From assembly GCA_029263455.1 (NCBI GenBank), contig JAJCXM010000004.1:62001-126000 (forward strand): DNA of 64,000 nucleotides, read 5' to 3'. A model generated the notes under the pieces. That model saw only the letters and a program-made list of their open reading frames with translations, made no database searches and had not been told where the DNA came from. The translations under genes were made by a program, and so were the position numbers. This document shows positions 19,871-27,712 of this stretch, one piece after another (the first letter of the stretch is position 1; every line of letters starts with the position of its first letter). The DNA is from Holophagae bacterium (GTDB lineage: Bacteria > Acidobacteriota > Holophagae > Acanthopleuribacterales > Acanthopleuribacteraceae).

Positions 19871-20495
19871 CAGGAACCCTGTGGAAGAGTTAGCTTTCGC
19901 ACTAAGCTGTGTAATTTGAGCAAATGAGTATTTAGCAAGATACTCAATGAAGGCTCAACAAAAGTGTGGGGCGCAAGAATGAACAAAGGACCGTTTTATT
20001 CGATGGCCAAACAAGTCAAGAATATCAATGGGTTTTGCGCCTTCCTGCGTGAAGGCAGTGCGATCAGATTCCGTGGAACAGGATATTCTTGCGCATCCAC
20101 AATGACTGCGTCCCTTGTATATGGAATCAATTTTAGACTCAGGGTTTCTTTACCTCATCCACAATTTGACTCCTTCTTGACCGCACCCGGCTCCAGCGCT
20201 TAGTTGATATCAATTCAGACCATCATGGCTTGCATTAGGGTGAATTTCGATTATCAGGTCATATCAAAATCACTATCATTGCTTTTGTCTTAATGAATAT
20301 GGAATTTGTAAATGTGGTTACTTGATACGGTCTTCGAATTAATATAGAGGCGTCACTCATCCGAAGTGAGCGTTACATCGTCGTTGATCAAACATTATTG
20401 CATCGCCCTACGGGTTGGACGTGCTAACGCGTACCACTGCTTAAGATGCTTTGTGATTGAGAATTCAAATCAATTTATTACCAAAAGGAAGTACT
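19871..20495. other. Intergenic region with no supported gene
   Basis: About 625 bases between the antiporter terminator and ridA. Short open frames exist (for example 19964-20203), but none has a convincing ribosome binding site, a recognisable motif or a usual composition. A weak promoter-like pair, TTGATA (20322-20327) and TATAGA (20343-20348), with only 15 bases between them, could serve ridA. Confidence 0.5.
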
Positions 20496-20912
20496 ATGAA
20501 ACGTGTGCTGGTATCAAATGGAAACCCCATGGAATCAGTCGTAGGTTTTTGTCGGGCGGTAAGAGTTGGTCCATACATTTCAGTAGGAGGCACCGCCCCC
20601 GTTGACTCAGAAGGAAAAACAGTTGGAATAGGTGATCCTGGCGCGCAAGCAAGAAGATGCCTCGAAATAATAAAAGAAGCTTTAGAATTCGCTGGATCGG
20701 GAATGAAGGACGTAGTTAGAACACGTGTGATTCTCACCAATATTGACGACTGGAAACAGGTCATAGACGTAAGAGCCGAGTATTTCAAAGACATCAGACC
20801 TGTCGATACAATCATGCAGATTTCTCGATTTGTGAATCCAGAATGGTTAGTCGAGTTTGAAGTTGATGCTGTTGTTTCCGATGGCACCAAACCTGAAATG
20901 GTTGGGCCATAA
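20496..20912 (+). CDS. RidA family protein (YjgF/YER057c/UK114)
   Basis: A 138-residue RidA-like protein; the family forms trimers that hydrolyse reactive enamine/imine intermediates or related carbonyl compounds in the cytoplasm. The start is the ATG at 20496 behind AAGGAAG. Visible family patterns are SVGGTAPVD, the central CLEIIKEALEFAGSGMKDVV, the arginine-containing RTRVILTNIDDW and the C-terminal VNPEWLVEFEVDAVV. The usual ridA C-terminal glutamate is matched by the E of VEFEVDA. The gene is immediately followed by the tandem non-coding repeat. Confidence 0.92.
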   Translation: MKRVLVSNGNPMESVVGFCRAVRVGPYISVGGTAPVDSEGKTVGIGDPGAQARRCLEIIKEALEFAGSGMKDVVRTRVILTNIDDWKQVIDVRAEYFKDIRPVDTIMQISRFVNPEWLVEFEVDAVVSDGTKPEMVGP

Positions 20913-20919
20913 AATAATG

Positions 20920-21310
20920 TCAACGGTAATGTTTACGGGGACAGTTTGTCGTGAAGGGTAATGTTTACGGGGATTAATGTTTACGGGGACAGTCTGTCGT
21001 GAAGTGAGTCTATGACACAGATCCGATACCGTATTCCTTAGGCCGACACTTCGTCAGCCTAACCTCTGGCTGGCCGGCTTCACTCGTTACGCCGCGCCAA
21101 GGAAACCAAACTCACCTTACCGGACGTGAGACCAGCTTGACTTCCAATATGAGTCCGAGATTCCTCAGCGCAGCGTAACGGGTAGAGCCGGCCAAAACGG
21201 CAAATGTGGCTTCATAGTCAACCCAATATGTGCCTCGGGATTTCGATCACAGTCTTCAAAAGCGCTAGGCCTAGCTCTTCGCGAAGTTTTTCCATTGACA
21301 CAATCAACGG
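20920..21310. repeat. Tandem non-coding repeat, copy 1 (391 bases)
   Basis: The unit begins TCAACGGTAATGTTTACGGG and ends at the TCAACGG that opens copy 2. The 5' end has three close copies of AATGTTTACGGGGA (near 20928, 20960 and 20976), two of them followed by CAGTTTGTCGTGAAG or CAGTCTGTCGTGAAG. Relative to copy 2 it has 48 extra bases here and 95 extra bases at 21101-21195. Neither copy has a convincing reading frame. Motifs of this type often flank REP-associated transposase relics, but no transposase is present. Confidence 0.75.
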
Positions 21311-21551
21311 TAATGTTTACGGGGACAGTTTGTCGTGAAGTGAGTCTATGACACAGATCCGATACCGTATTCCTTAGGCCGACACTTCGTCAGCCTAACC
21401 TCTGGCTGGCCGGCTTCACTCGTTACGCCGCGCCAAAACGGCAAATGTGGCTTCATAGTCAACCCAATATGTGCCTCGGGATTTCGATCACAGTCTTCAA
21501 AAGCGCTAGGCCTAGCTCTTTGCGAAATTTTTCCATTGAGACAATCAATGG
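21304..21551. repeat. Tandem non-coding repeat, copy 2 (248 bases)
   Basis: A head-to-tail copy of the preceding unit, starting TCAACGG and ending TCAATGG, with only scattered substitutions against copy 1. It lacks the 95 bases that in copy 1 lie between two GCCAA pentamers (21096-21100 and 21191-21195), the pattern expected for a slippage deletion. The length difference is fully explained: 391 minus 95 minus 48 equals 248. Confidence 0.75.
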
Positions 21552-21698
21552 TCATGGACTCGAGCCCAAGCAAGTGAAGCAAGCGGACGTTCTGCGATCT
21601 GCTCTAATCAAAGGCAGAAATTTTTGTTAGAGTCACCATTCCTAAGCTATTGATTAGACGCCATTCGACTCGACGAAACCTGTCATTTGAGGTGCAGC

Positions 21699-22109
21699 TT
21701 GTCCCATTTCGATTTACATACCCAATTAGACAAAGACACAATATTCCTTCACGATCTTGACATTTGCCAAGTTCGCCTAGTTGACGATCAACGATTTCCG
21801 TGGTTGATGCTGGTGCCACGCATCCATGCGGCAGTTGAGTTTACCGACCTCAATGAAGCCAACTCCATTCAAGTCATGCGCGAGATTCGCCAGGTAAGTC
21901 AAATCCTCGAACATTGGGCTCAACCGGACAAGATTAATATTGCCATGCTTGGGAATTTGGTGCCTCAACTACATATCCATATTGTTGCACGTAAAACGAA
22001 TGATTCGGCTTGGCCGGGACCCGTTTGGGGGGTGCCCGGCACGGTACGCTACAAAGCCAATGATCGCATGCAGGCAATACGCACGCTTAAGTCAAGTTTC
22101 ACATGGTGA
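21699..22109 (+). CDS. HIT family hydrolase
   Basis: About 136 residues with the histidine-triad motif in VPQLHIHIVARK (His92 and His94; the first triad position is Gln, as is usual in this branch), preceded by the typical RFPWLMLVPR and followed by WPGPVWG. HIT proteins of this type are nucleotide hydrolases or transferases acting on Ap4A-like or AMP-linked substrates. No ATG fits: the likely start is a TTG at 21699 with GAGG six bases upstream. An alternative TTG lies at 21687. It is a single gene after the tandem repeat. Confidence 0.88.
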   Translation: MSHFDLHTQLDKDTIFLHDLDICQVRLVDDQRFPWLMLVPRIHAAVEFTDLNEANSIQVMREIRQVSQILEHWAQPDKINIAMLGNLVPQLHIHIVARKTNDSAWPGPVWGVPGTVRYKANDRMQAIRTLKSSFTW

Positions 22110-22149
22110 GGCGTCCAATTAAGCGCAAACTCGGATGCAGTGCAAAACG

Positions 22150-22596
22150 CTAATCGTCTCGTTCTAGTTGCTCAGACAAGACGCGATCCACGTCGTCTAA
22201 GGCACGCTGAATATTGGCATCTATTTCTTCCCAATCGATTTCTTGCAGTCTATCTCTAGTCATTTCCAGATCGATCTTCGCGGCATCAATATCAGCCCTT
22301 ATGTCCTCAATATCAAAATCTTCTAGCTCGGCCAGGGTGCCTTGGATATCGACTTCAATTTGGCCGAAATCAACGGCATCCAAATCAGCGAACGCTTCTT
22401 CGAGTTCGAGTCTCATCTCACTCAATTCCCATTTCAGGTCTTCCATTTCTTCAGCAATGTCTTCAGCAATCTCTGCCGAAATCTCTTCAGCAACATCTCG
22501 GTCATAATCGGTATCGGTCGTTAGCTTTTCTTGCGTGCTGTTCGCACTGACCGCCATGAAAAACGAAAACAGAAAACTCATCAAAGTGTGCAGCAT
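22150..22596 (-). CDS. Secreted acidic helical repeat protein of unknown function
   Basis: About 148 residues from an ATG at 22596 preceded by AGGAG at good spacing. A signal peptide (MLHTLMSFLFSFFMAVSANS) is followed by an extremely acidic, proline-free helical region. Within it, motifs of the type DFGQIEVDIQ, DFDIEDIRADI and DWEEIDANI recur about every 24-28 residues, suggesting a repetitive coiled coil or helical bundle. No family was recognised. It lies convergent to the HIT gene. The composition would suit a cation-binding or surface protein, but that is inference. Confidence 0.75.
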   Translation of the reverse strand: MLHTLMSFLFSFFMAVSANSTQEKLTTDTDYDRDVAEEISAEIAEDIAEEMEDLKWELSEMRLELEEAFADLDAVDFGQIEVDIQGTLAELEDFDIEDIRADIDAAKIDLEMTRDRLQEIDWEEIDANIQRALDDVDRVLSEQLERDD

Positions 22597-22879
22597 CTTG
22601 CGTCTCCTAAATTTAGTTGTCATTTAGTAGTCGCTTGAGGCTATGAAAAAGTTTGAGTGAACTTTCAGCCGATGTCGGTTGCAGGTCGGACAATCAGACG
22701 TTGTCTCATAAGTACTAATGATTTGGTGTAACGGTTAGAGCAACTGTCTTACTTTGTTGTATTTACCTGAAAACACAGGAATTATAACCTCTGGCTAGGA
22801 GCCAGACTCACATTCTTGAGCCTTATAGCGAGTTGTACAACAGCCTCAATCTGCTAGAGTTCTTTTTTCGAGGTGCATC

Positions 22880-24217
22880 ATGTCCACTCAAATAGACCAA
22901 CTCATCCAAGCCCTTAATGCCTCGCCGGAGAACCAAACTCTGCTGGCACTCGTGTTGGCAACCTGTTTGTCTGAAAAGGCCATGGTCGAAGCCAGCACAT
23001 TAATCAGTAGAGATGACCTTTCATTTCGCTTTGACGATCACGATCATCAGCTCACGCTAGCTAAACTGTGCAACGCCCTGTCACTACCAGAGCATGTGAT
23101 TGACTGGACAGAATCTGAGACGCCCGAACTCATGTTCGAACTGGCGGTCGCACAAAAAGCATTGGGCAATGAGAAAGAGGCACGCCAACTTTATCTGGAC
23201 GCCATTGCAGCCAACCCAACCTTGGAAGATCCAGATAATTGGGGAGCTAGTACGCCTAGAGAACGCGAGGTGTCTTCTCTCGGAACCAAGCTGACGGTCA
23301 TTTCCAATGATGACACCGACGATACGGAGATGCGTCGTTTATTAGAACCCGACCAGAAAAGGGTCGTTTTTGATGACGTAGGCGGACTTGAAAGCGTAAA
23401 ACAACAAATTCGCAAACGCATTATCACGCCTTTTGAGAAACCAACTCTTTATCTCAAATTCAAGAAACGAGTCGGCGGCGGTATCTTGCTTTACGGACCA
23501 CCGGGCTGCGGTAAAACGCTCTTGGCACGAGCTACTGCCGGTGAATGTCGAGCTGATTTCTTTAACGTCGCCATTTCAGACGTATTGGACATGTATTTGG
23601 GCGAATCTGAACGAAAACTTCACGCCCTATTTGAAAACGCGCGCCAGCACAAACCGGCCGTCCTATTTTTTGACGAAATCGAAGCTTTGGCCGGCAAACG
23701 CCAATACACACGCGAAGCAACCGCCTCGAAACTGGTTAGTCAATTCCTGGCTGAAATGGACAGCATGTCCAGTAAAAATGAAGGTATGTTGCTGATGGGT
23801 GCGACCAATGTTCCGTGGGCCATTGATCCCGCCTTTCGGCGACCAGGCCGCTTTGAACGGGTCATGTTCATCCCGCCTCCAGATCGCGAAGCACGAGCTG
23901 CCATTCTGGCAATTCATATTTCAGGGCGTCCCCATGAATCAGGCATTGATATGTCGTCATTGGCCAGCAAAACGTCTGGATATTCAGGTGCAGACTTAGA
24001 GCAGCTGGTAGAGAACGCTTCGGACTTGGCTATTGAAGCTTCCATTGAACAGAGAAAAGAAGTGGAGATCTCCCAAGCTCACCTATTCCAGTCTTTACGT
24101 GATGTGAAGCCGACCACATTGGAATGGCTCGCAACTGCCCGTAACTATGCACGCTACGCCAATGAAGCAGGACAGTACGACGACGTACTCGAATTCCTGA
24201 AGAAGCACGGTAAATGA
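22880..24217 (+). CDS. AAA+ ATPase with N-terminal TPR-like region
   Basis: A 445-residue protein. Residues 1-120 look like two to three degenerate TPR helical pairs (FELAVAQKALGNEKEARQLY). A FtsH/Cdc48/Vps4-type AAA domain follows: DDVGGLESVKQQI (165-177), Walker A GPPGCGKT (206-213), Walker B LFFDEIEA (262-269), sensor-1 Asn310 in GATN and arginine fingers in AFRRPGRFE. The C-terminal lid contains SGYSGADLEQLVENA. There is no protease domain and no second AAA ring. It is the first gene of a three-gene set with four-base overlaps to a membrane protein and then a TPR membrane protein, so it probably remodels proteins at the inner membrane. The substrate is unknown. Confidence 0.9.
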   Translation: MSTQIDQLIQALNASPENQTLLALVLATCLSEKAMVEASTLISRDDLSFRFDDHDHQLTLAKLCNALSLPEHVIDWTESETPELMFELAVAQKALGNEKEARQLYLDAIAANPTLEDPDNWGASTPREREVSSLGTKLTVISNDDTDDTEMRRLLEPDQKRVVFDDVGGLESVKQQIRKRIITPFEKPTLYLKFKKRVGGGILLYGPPGCGKTLLARATAGECRADFFNVAISDVLDMYLGESERKLHALFENARQHKPAVLFFDEIEALAGKRQYTREATASKLVSQFLAEMDSMSSKNEGMLLMGATNVPWAIDPAFRRPGRFERVMFIPPPDREARAAILAIHISGRPHESGIDMSSLASKTSGYSGADLEQLVENASDLAIEASIEQRKEVEISQAHLFQSLRDVKPTTLEWLATARNYARYANEAGQYDDVLEFLKKHGK

Positions 24218-24690
24218 ATAGCTACGCCATTATTGATGAACCTAAACCGACGGCGATGGCGCACCTGGCCGTCCAACCCGTGTGGCCACTTTTCGCCGTT
24301 ATGTTTGGCGGTAGTTGGCTTTCATGGCCTTGGTTTGCGTTCAACGCCTTTGCGGTTGGGTCGCCGACCAAATGGAAAGAGCTAGGCGCTGTTTGCGTTG
24401 GTTTCGTGGGTAAACTCTTGATAGCGTTCGGTTTGATAGCGCTTTTTGATGCCGGTGTGACCAGCCAAGAGACGGGCTTCTTAGCGCTCATCATCGCATT
24501 AGATGTTTGGAAAATCGCGGTTTCATATTGGCTGTACATCACTCAAGACCGCACCATTGAGTTGTTCAAATACACGGGCGGAAAGCTAAGGAACGGTATT
24601 ATCCTCGTCGTCGCTGGTTTTTACATCAACCAGAGGCTGCTGCCATGGATCATTAAACAGGGCCTTTTTGTCATGGTGTTAACCAGATGA
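24214..24690 (+). CDS. Integral membrane protein in AAA+/TPR operon
   Basis: A 158-residue protein with about four hydrophobic segments (LFAVMFGGSWLSWPWFAFNA, AVCVGFVGKLLIAFGLIALF, FLALIIALDVWKIAVSYWL, IILVVAGFYI). No family was recognised. It overlaps the ATPase gene upstream and the TPR gene downstream by four bases each, so the three products are made together and probably form one complex. Confidence 0.8.
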   Translation: MNSYAIIDEPKPTAMAHLAVQPVWPLFAVMFGGSWLSWPWFAFNAFAVGSPTKWKELGAVCVGFVGKLLIAFGLIALFDAGVTSQETGFLALIIALDVWKIAVSYWLYITQDRTIELFKYTGGKLRNGIILVVAGFYINQRLLPWIIKQGLFVMVLTR

Positions 24691-25616
24691 ATCCTGCGAA
24701 TCATCGGCTACTATTAGAGGCCCATCAATTCCTCATGTTCGGCAATATTGACGCTGCCATCGAGAGGCTGCGACAAGTCTTAGCAGATGATCCCAATCAT
24801 GCCGACGCTCACGCATTAATGGGTGGCGCCCTGTTAGCCAAATCACGTGTTCACGCATGTTTGCACGAAGTGCAATTGGCCTTGCAAAACGAGCCTGATC
24901 ACGCTGGCGCTCGACTGATTGAAGTGCGCGCTTTATTGCTCAAAAGATCGTTTAAGATCGCGCATTCGAAATTAGATGAGCTCGAAGAAATCGATCCAAG
25001 CAATGCCGAGATCCATCGCACAAGAGCTGATCTCTTTAGCGTACAGGGCCAAATCGATCGAGCCGAGCAGGCACTTATCGAAAGTTTGAAGCTGGATCCC
25101 GAGGATTTGGATGCCCAAGTTGATCTCGCTGAGATCGCCTTGCAACGAGGAGATCGACCAAAGGCGCAACACCTTGCTGAACAAGTAATCCGTGAGCAGG
25201 CAAGCCATCGAGGCGCGTTGGTGTTGATGGGATTTTGTTGTCTGCAAGTCGGTCAAATTGACGAGGCTCGGGCGATGTCTCGTTCTGTACTCATGCAAAA
25301 TGCAGAAGATCCCGACGCTTTGAGACTATTGGTTTCGATTAAAGCTCGTGAGAATTGGTTTTTGGGTTTTTGGTGGCATCTCAATTCTTGGGTCACACGT
25401 TCAGGTGAAAAACGCACTATGCTCATTCTGGTGTTGGCCTATGCCCTATTCCGAATCGTCGATGGGGCTTTAGCCATTAATGATCACAGCTCTGCGCGCG
25501 CATCCGTGCAATGGGTATGGATCGCTCTATGTGTTTATTCGTGGATGGCGCCCGCCATTTTTATAGGCATGTTGAAAAAGGAATTAGGTGGCATCAAGTT
25601 ATCTGACGACTTTTAA
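24687..25616 (+). CDS. TPR-repeat protein with C-terminal membrane anchor
   Basis: A 309-residue protein. Residues 1-215 comprise about six tetratricopeptide repeats (for example AIERLRQVLADDPNHADAHA, AEQALIESLKLDPEDLDAQV, AQHLAEQVIREQASHRGALV). After a linker, two hydrophobic segments (MLILVLAYALFRIVDGAL and WVWIALCVYSWMAPAIFIGM) anchor it in the inner membrane, so the TPR scaffold probably faces the cytoplasm where the ATPase is. It ends the three-gene operon; a new ribosome binding site serves the next gene. Confidence 0.87.
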   Translation: MNPANHRLLLEAHQFLMFGNIDAAIERLRQVLADDPNHADAHALMGGALLAKSRVHACLHEVQLALQNEPDHAGARLIEVRALLLKRSFKIAHSKLDELEEIDPSNAEIHRTRADLFSVQGQIDRAEQALIESLKLDPEDLDAQVDLAEIALQRGDRPKAQHLAEQVIREQASHRGALVLMGFCCLQVGQIDEARAMSRSVLMQNAEDPDALRLLVSIKARENWFLGFWWHLNSWVTRSGEKRTMLILVLAYALFRIVDGALAINDHSSARASVQWVWIALCVYSWMAPAIFIGMLKKELGGIKLSDDF

Positions 25617-25679
25617 GTAGACCATTTGCGGTTTTTTACGTATGTGTATAGATGTAAATGTTTTACTGGGGGAGATTTG

Positions 25680-26883
25680 ATGAGAGTACTGTTTCTGACG
25701 TTATTAATGGCGTCGATATCTATATTTGCAAGTGAAATACACAATGGCAAAACTGCTAAGAAGCCCAAGACACTACAACTAACTGAAGAATATCGAGTAG
25801 GTCCCGAGCAAGGCGAAGACACGGCTTGGTTCGGAAGTACCTTAAGTGTTGACGTGGACGATACGGGTCGTGCTTTTGTGTGCGACTCAGGAAATACCAG
25901 AGTCGTCGTTCTAAACACCGATGGATCCTTTAGCCACCATATCGGATCGCAAGGGATGGGTCCGGGCGAGTTTCAGATCATCACGGGGTTACGTGTATTG
26001 AATGACAATCGTGTGGCCGTTATTGAAACAACAGGGCCGCAATCAAAAATCCATTATTTCCAACCGGATGGCACCTTTGAAAAAGTGATTCAGCCCGCTT
26101 TTGGCGTTATTTTCCAGGGCGTCAATATAGATCCCAGCAATAGGAATGTGGGCGGTCTATATGTGACATTCGACCAAGGCAGTGGATCGATGAGCTTTGT
26201 GGCTGGAACGCTTGACCTTGAATTCAAACCACAAATCACGGTTCGATCATCAACGCGTTCAACACCCGATTTTGCGAGATTTGGTGAAGGCGCTTATTGG
26301 TCAGAATATATGGGCGAGAATTTTCGCCTCATCAAAGAAACCGCAGCTGTTGTTTTTGATCGAGAAGGTCACATATACACAGCCGTTATCAAGAATTACT
26401 CGATCTCTATCTATGACATCGGCAAGCTCGAACCATCGCTGGTGATCACGAAAGAGTACGATCCCCTGCCAAATCCGCCAGAGGAAATCGAGGCATTTGT
26501 AGAGCCGACGCGTGATGCCGTCGTCTCCCAATTACCGCCACAACTAAAGGGTATTGTCACTGAGGCGGTTATCAAGAAGGCCATAGAGCTTGCCGAATAT
26601 CCGCCGGTCAAACAGCCAGTTTTTGGACTGATCCCCATCGATGGCTTCGGGTTTGCCGTCGTCCACGACTTGGATTTCCGAAGCAAAACACAGCGATTGG
26701 ATCTCTTTTCTAACAAGGGCGTCTTTTTTGGGCTCAAAAACGTTAGAAGGCTTTGGGCCTAACCCGTTTTTGCCGACCATGGTTTTTCGCAATGGAAAGA
26801 TGTATCGCTTTGAAGAAGCCAAAGAAGGCGATGGTGAACATGATTTGGTACGTCACGCCTTTGAACTTGTTGACGTAAACTGA
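25680..26883 (+). CDS. 6-bladed beta-propeller protein, frameshifted near the 3' end
   Basis: The start is an ATG at 25680 behind GGGGGAG, giving a signal peptide (MRVLFLTLLMASISIFAS). The propeller part has LSVDVDDTGRAFVCDSGNTR and HIGSQGMGPGEF, matching the gene at 6526. In the initial frame it stops early at 26762 (...NVRRLWA). Removing one base from either T6 at 26724-26729 or A5 at 26736-26740 lets the protein continue (KTLEGFGPNPFLPTMVFRNG and on) to a stop at 26881-26883, eight bases before a terminator. The continued form would be 400 residues. Either the gene is a recent frameshift mutant or the sequence has a homopolymer error. Confidence 0.75.
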
Positions 26884-26891
26884 CATTTGAG

Positions 26892-26924
26892 GCCCGTGTG
26901 CGAATAATCACACGGGCTCGCTTT
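26892..26924 (+). terminator. Rho-independent terminator
   Basis: A nine-pair stem GCCCGTGTG (26892-26900) / CACACGGGC (26909-26917), with an eight-base loop, is followed by TCGCTTTTC. It follows the restored stop of the frameshifted propeller gene at 26883, which supports that stop as the ancestral gene end. Confidence 0.8.
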
Positions 26925-26964
26925 TCACTTGATCTAATTCATCGAGATTGAGTAGGGTTCGGGT

Positions 26965-27651
26965 ATGGGTTCAGAGCGCGAGCGTTTGAAAGTTACCAAT
27001 GAAGAAGGTTACAACCGTTGGTCGGCAGCCTACGACACGGAAGACAACCCTCTTGTGGCCTTAGATGAGTTTGCATTCGTTCCCCAACTACCCGATGTGC
27101 GCGGCAAACGCGTACTTGAACTTGGCTGTGGCACCGGCCGCGTCACCGCTCGTTTAAGTCATGCCGCAAACATTGTTGCGTTAGACGTATCACAGGGAAT
27201 GCTCGATGTGGCAAAAACACGTTTGGACCCACACAACCTCGAGTTAAAGAAAGTTAATCTTGACGGCGATTGGCGACTCGCAACTGAGCCCGTGGATTGC
27301 TTGATCAGTGCGCTTGTCATTGAACATATTCAAGATTTGCATTCATTTTTTGCTCAAGCCTATCGGGAAGCCGCGCCGCGGGCTGTTTTCGTTTTTTCGG
27401 CAATGCACCCAGCTATGTTCCTGATTCAGAAACAAGCGCATTTTGTGGACGCCGCCGGTGTTGAGGTGCGTTTTGACAGTTATGCACACCAAGTTTCCGA
27501 CATGGTCAATGCAGCGATGGCTGCCGGTTGGGAATTTGAGCAGCTAAATGAATTGGTGGTTAACGAATCGCATCTTCGGCTAAGCGCGAAATTGGCCAAA
27601 TTTGTAGGTTGGCCCATGTGGCTGAGTATGAGGCTCAGCAAGCACGCTTAG
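26965..27651 (+). CDS. Class I SAM-dependent methyltransferase
   Basis: A 228-residue enzyme with the SAM-binding motif I VLELGCGTGRVT (50-61), motif II region NIVALDVSQGMLDVAKTRL, and a motif IV-like DCLISALVIEHI. This is the Methyltransf_11 type used on small molecules, quinones or lipids. No substrate can be assigned. It is a single gene between a terminator and the Reg_prop kinase gene, with 61 bases to the latter. Confidence 0.88.
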   Translation: MGSERERLKVTNEEGYNRWSAAYDTEDNPLVALDEFAFVPQLPDVRGKRVLELGCGTGRVTARLSHAANIVALDVSQGMLDVAKTRLDPHNLELKKVNLDGDWRLATEPVDCLISALVIEHIQDLHSFFAQAYREAAPRAVFVFSAMHPAMFLIQKQAHFVDAAGVEVRFDSYAHQVSDMVNAAMAAGWEFEQLNELVVNESHLRLSAKLAKFVGWPMWLSMRLSKHA

Positions 27652-27712
27652 TCCAGATTCAGAGCTTGTCTTAGGACTCATATTTATGGTTTCGCTGTTA
27701 ACATAGAGTCAT

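Noticed and set aside
19964-20203. Possible 79-residue protein downstream of the antiporter
   Set aside because: No usable ribosome binding site, no motif, and the residue composition looks like random translation.
20465-20923. Long minus-strand open frame opposite ridA
   Set aside because: It is a shadow of the RidA coding sequence: the plus strand shows a clear family match and ribosome binding site, while the minus frame has no recognisable motif.
21346-21582. Minus-strand open frame within the tandem repeat
   Set aside because: It spans only repeat sequence, has no ribosome binding site, and the equivalent frame in copy 1 is interrupted by the 95-base segment.
22717-22805. tRNA-like stretch (TGGTGTAACGGTTAGAGC resembles a D-arm)
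   Set aside because: No matching acceptor stem, no five-pair anticodon stem with a seven-base loop, no T-arm consensus and no CCA could be fitted around it.
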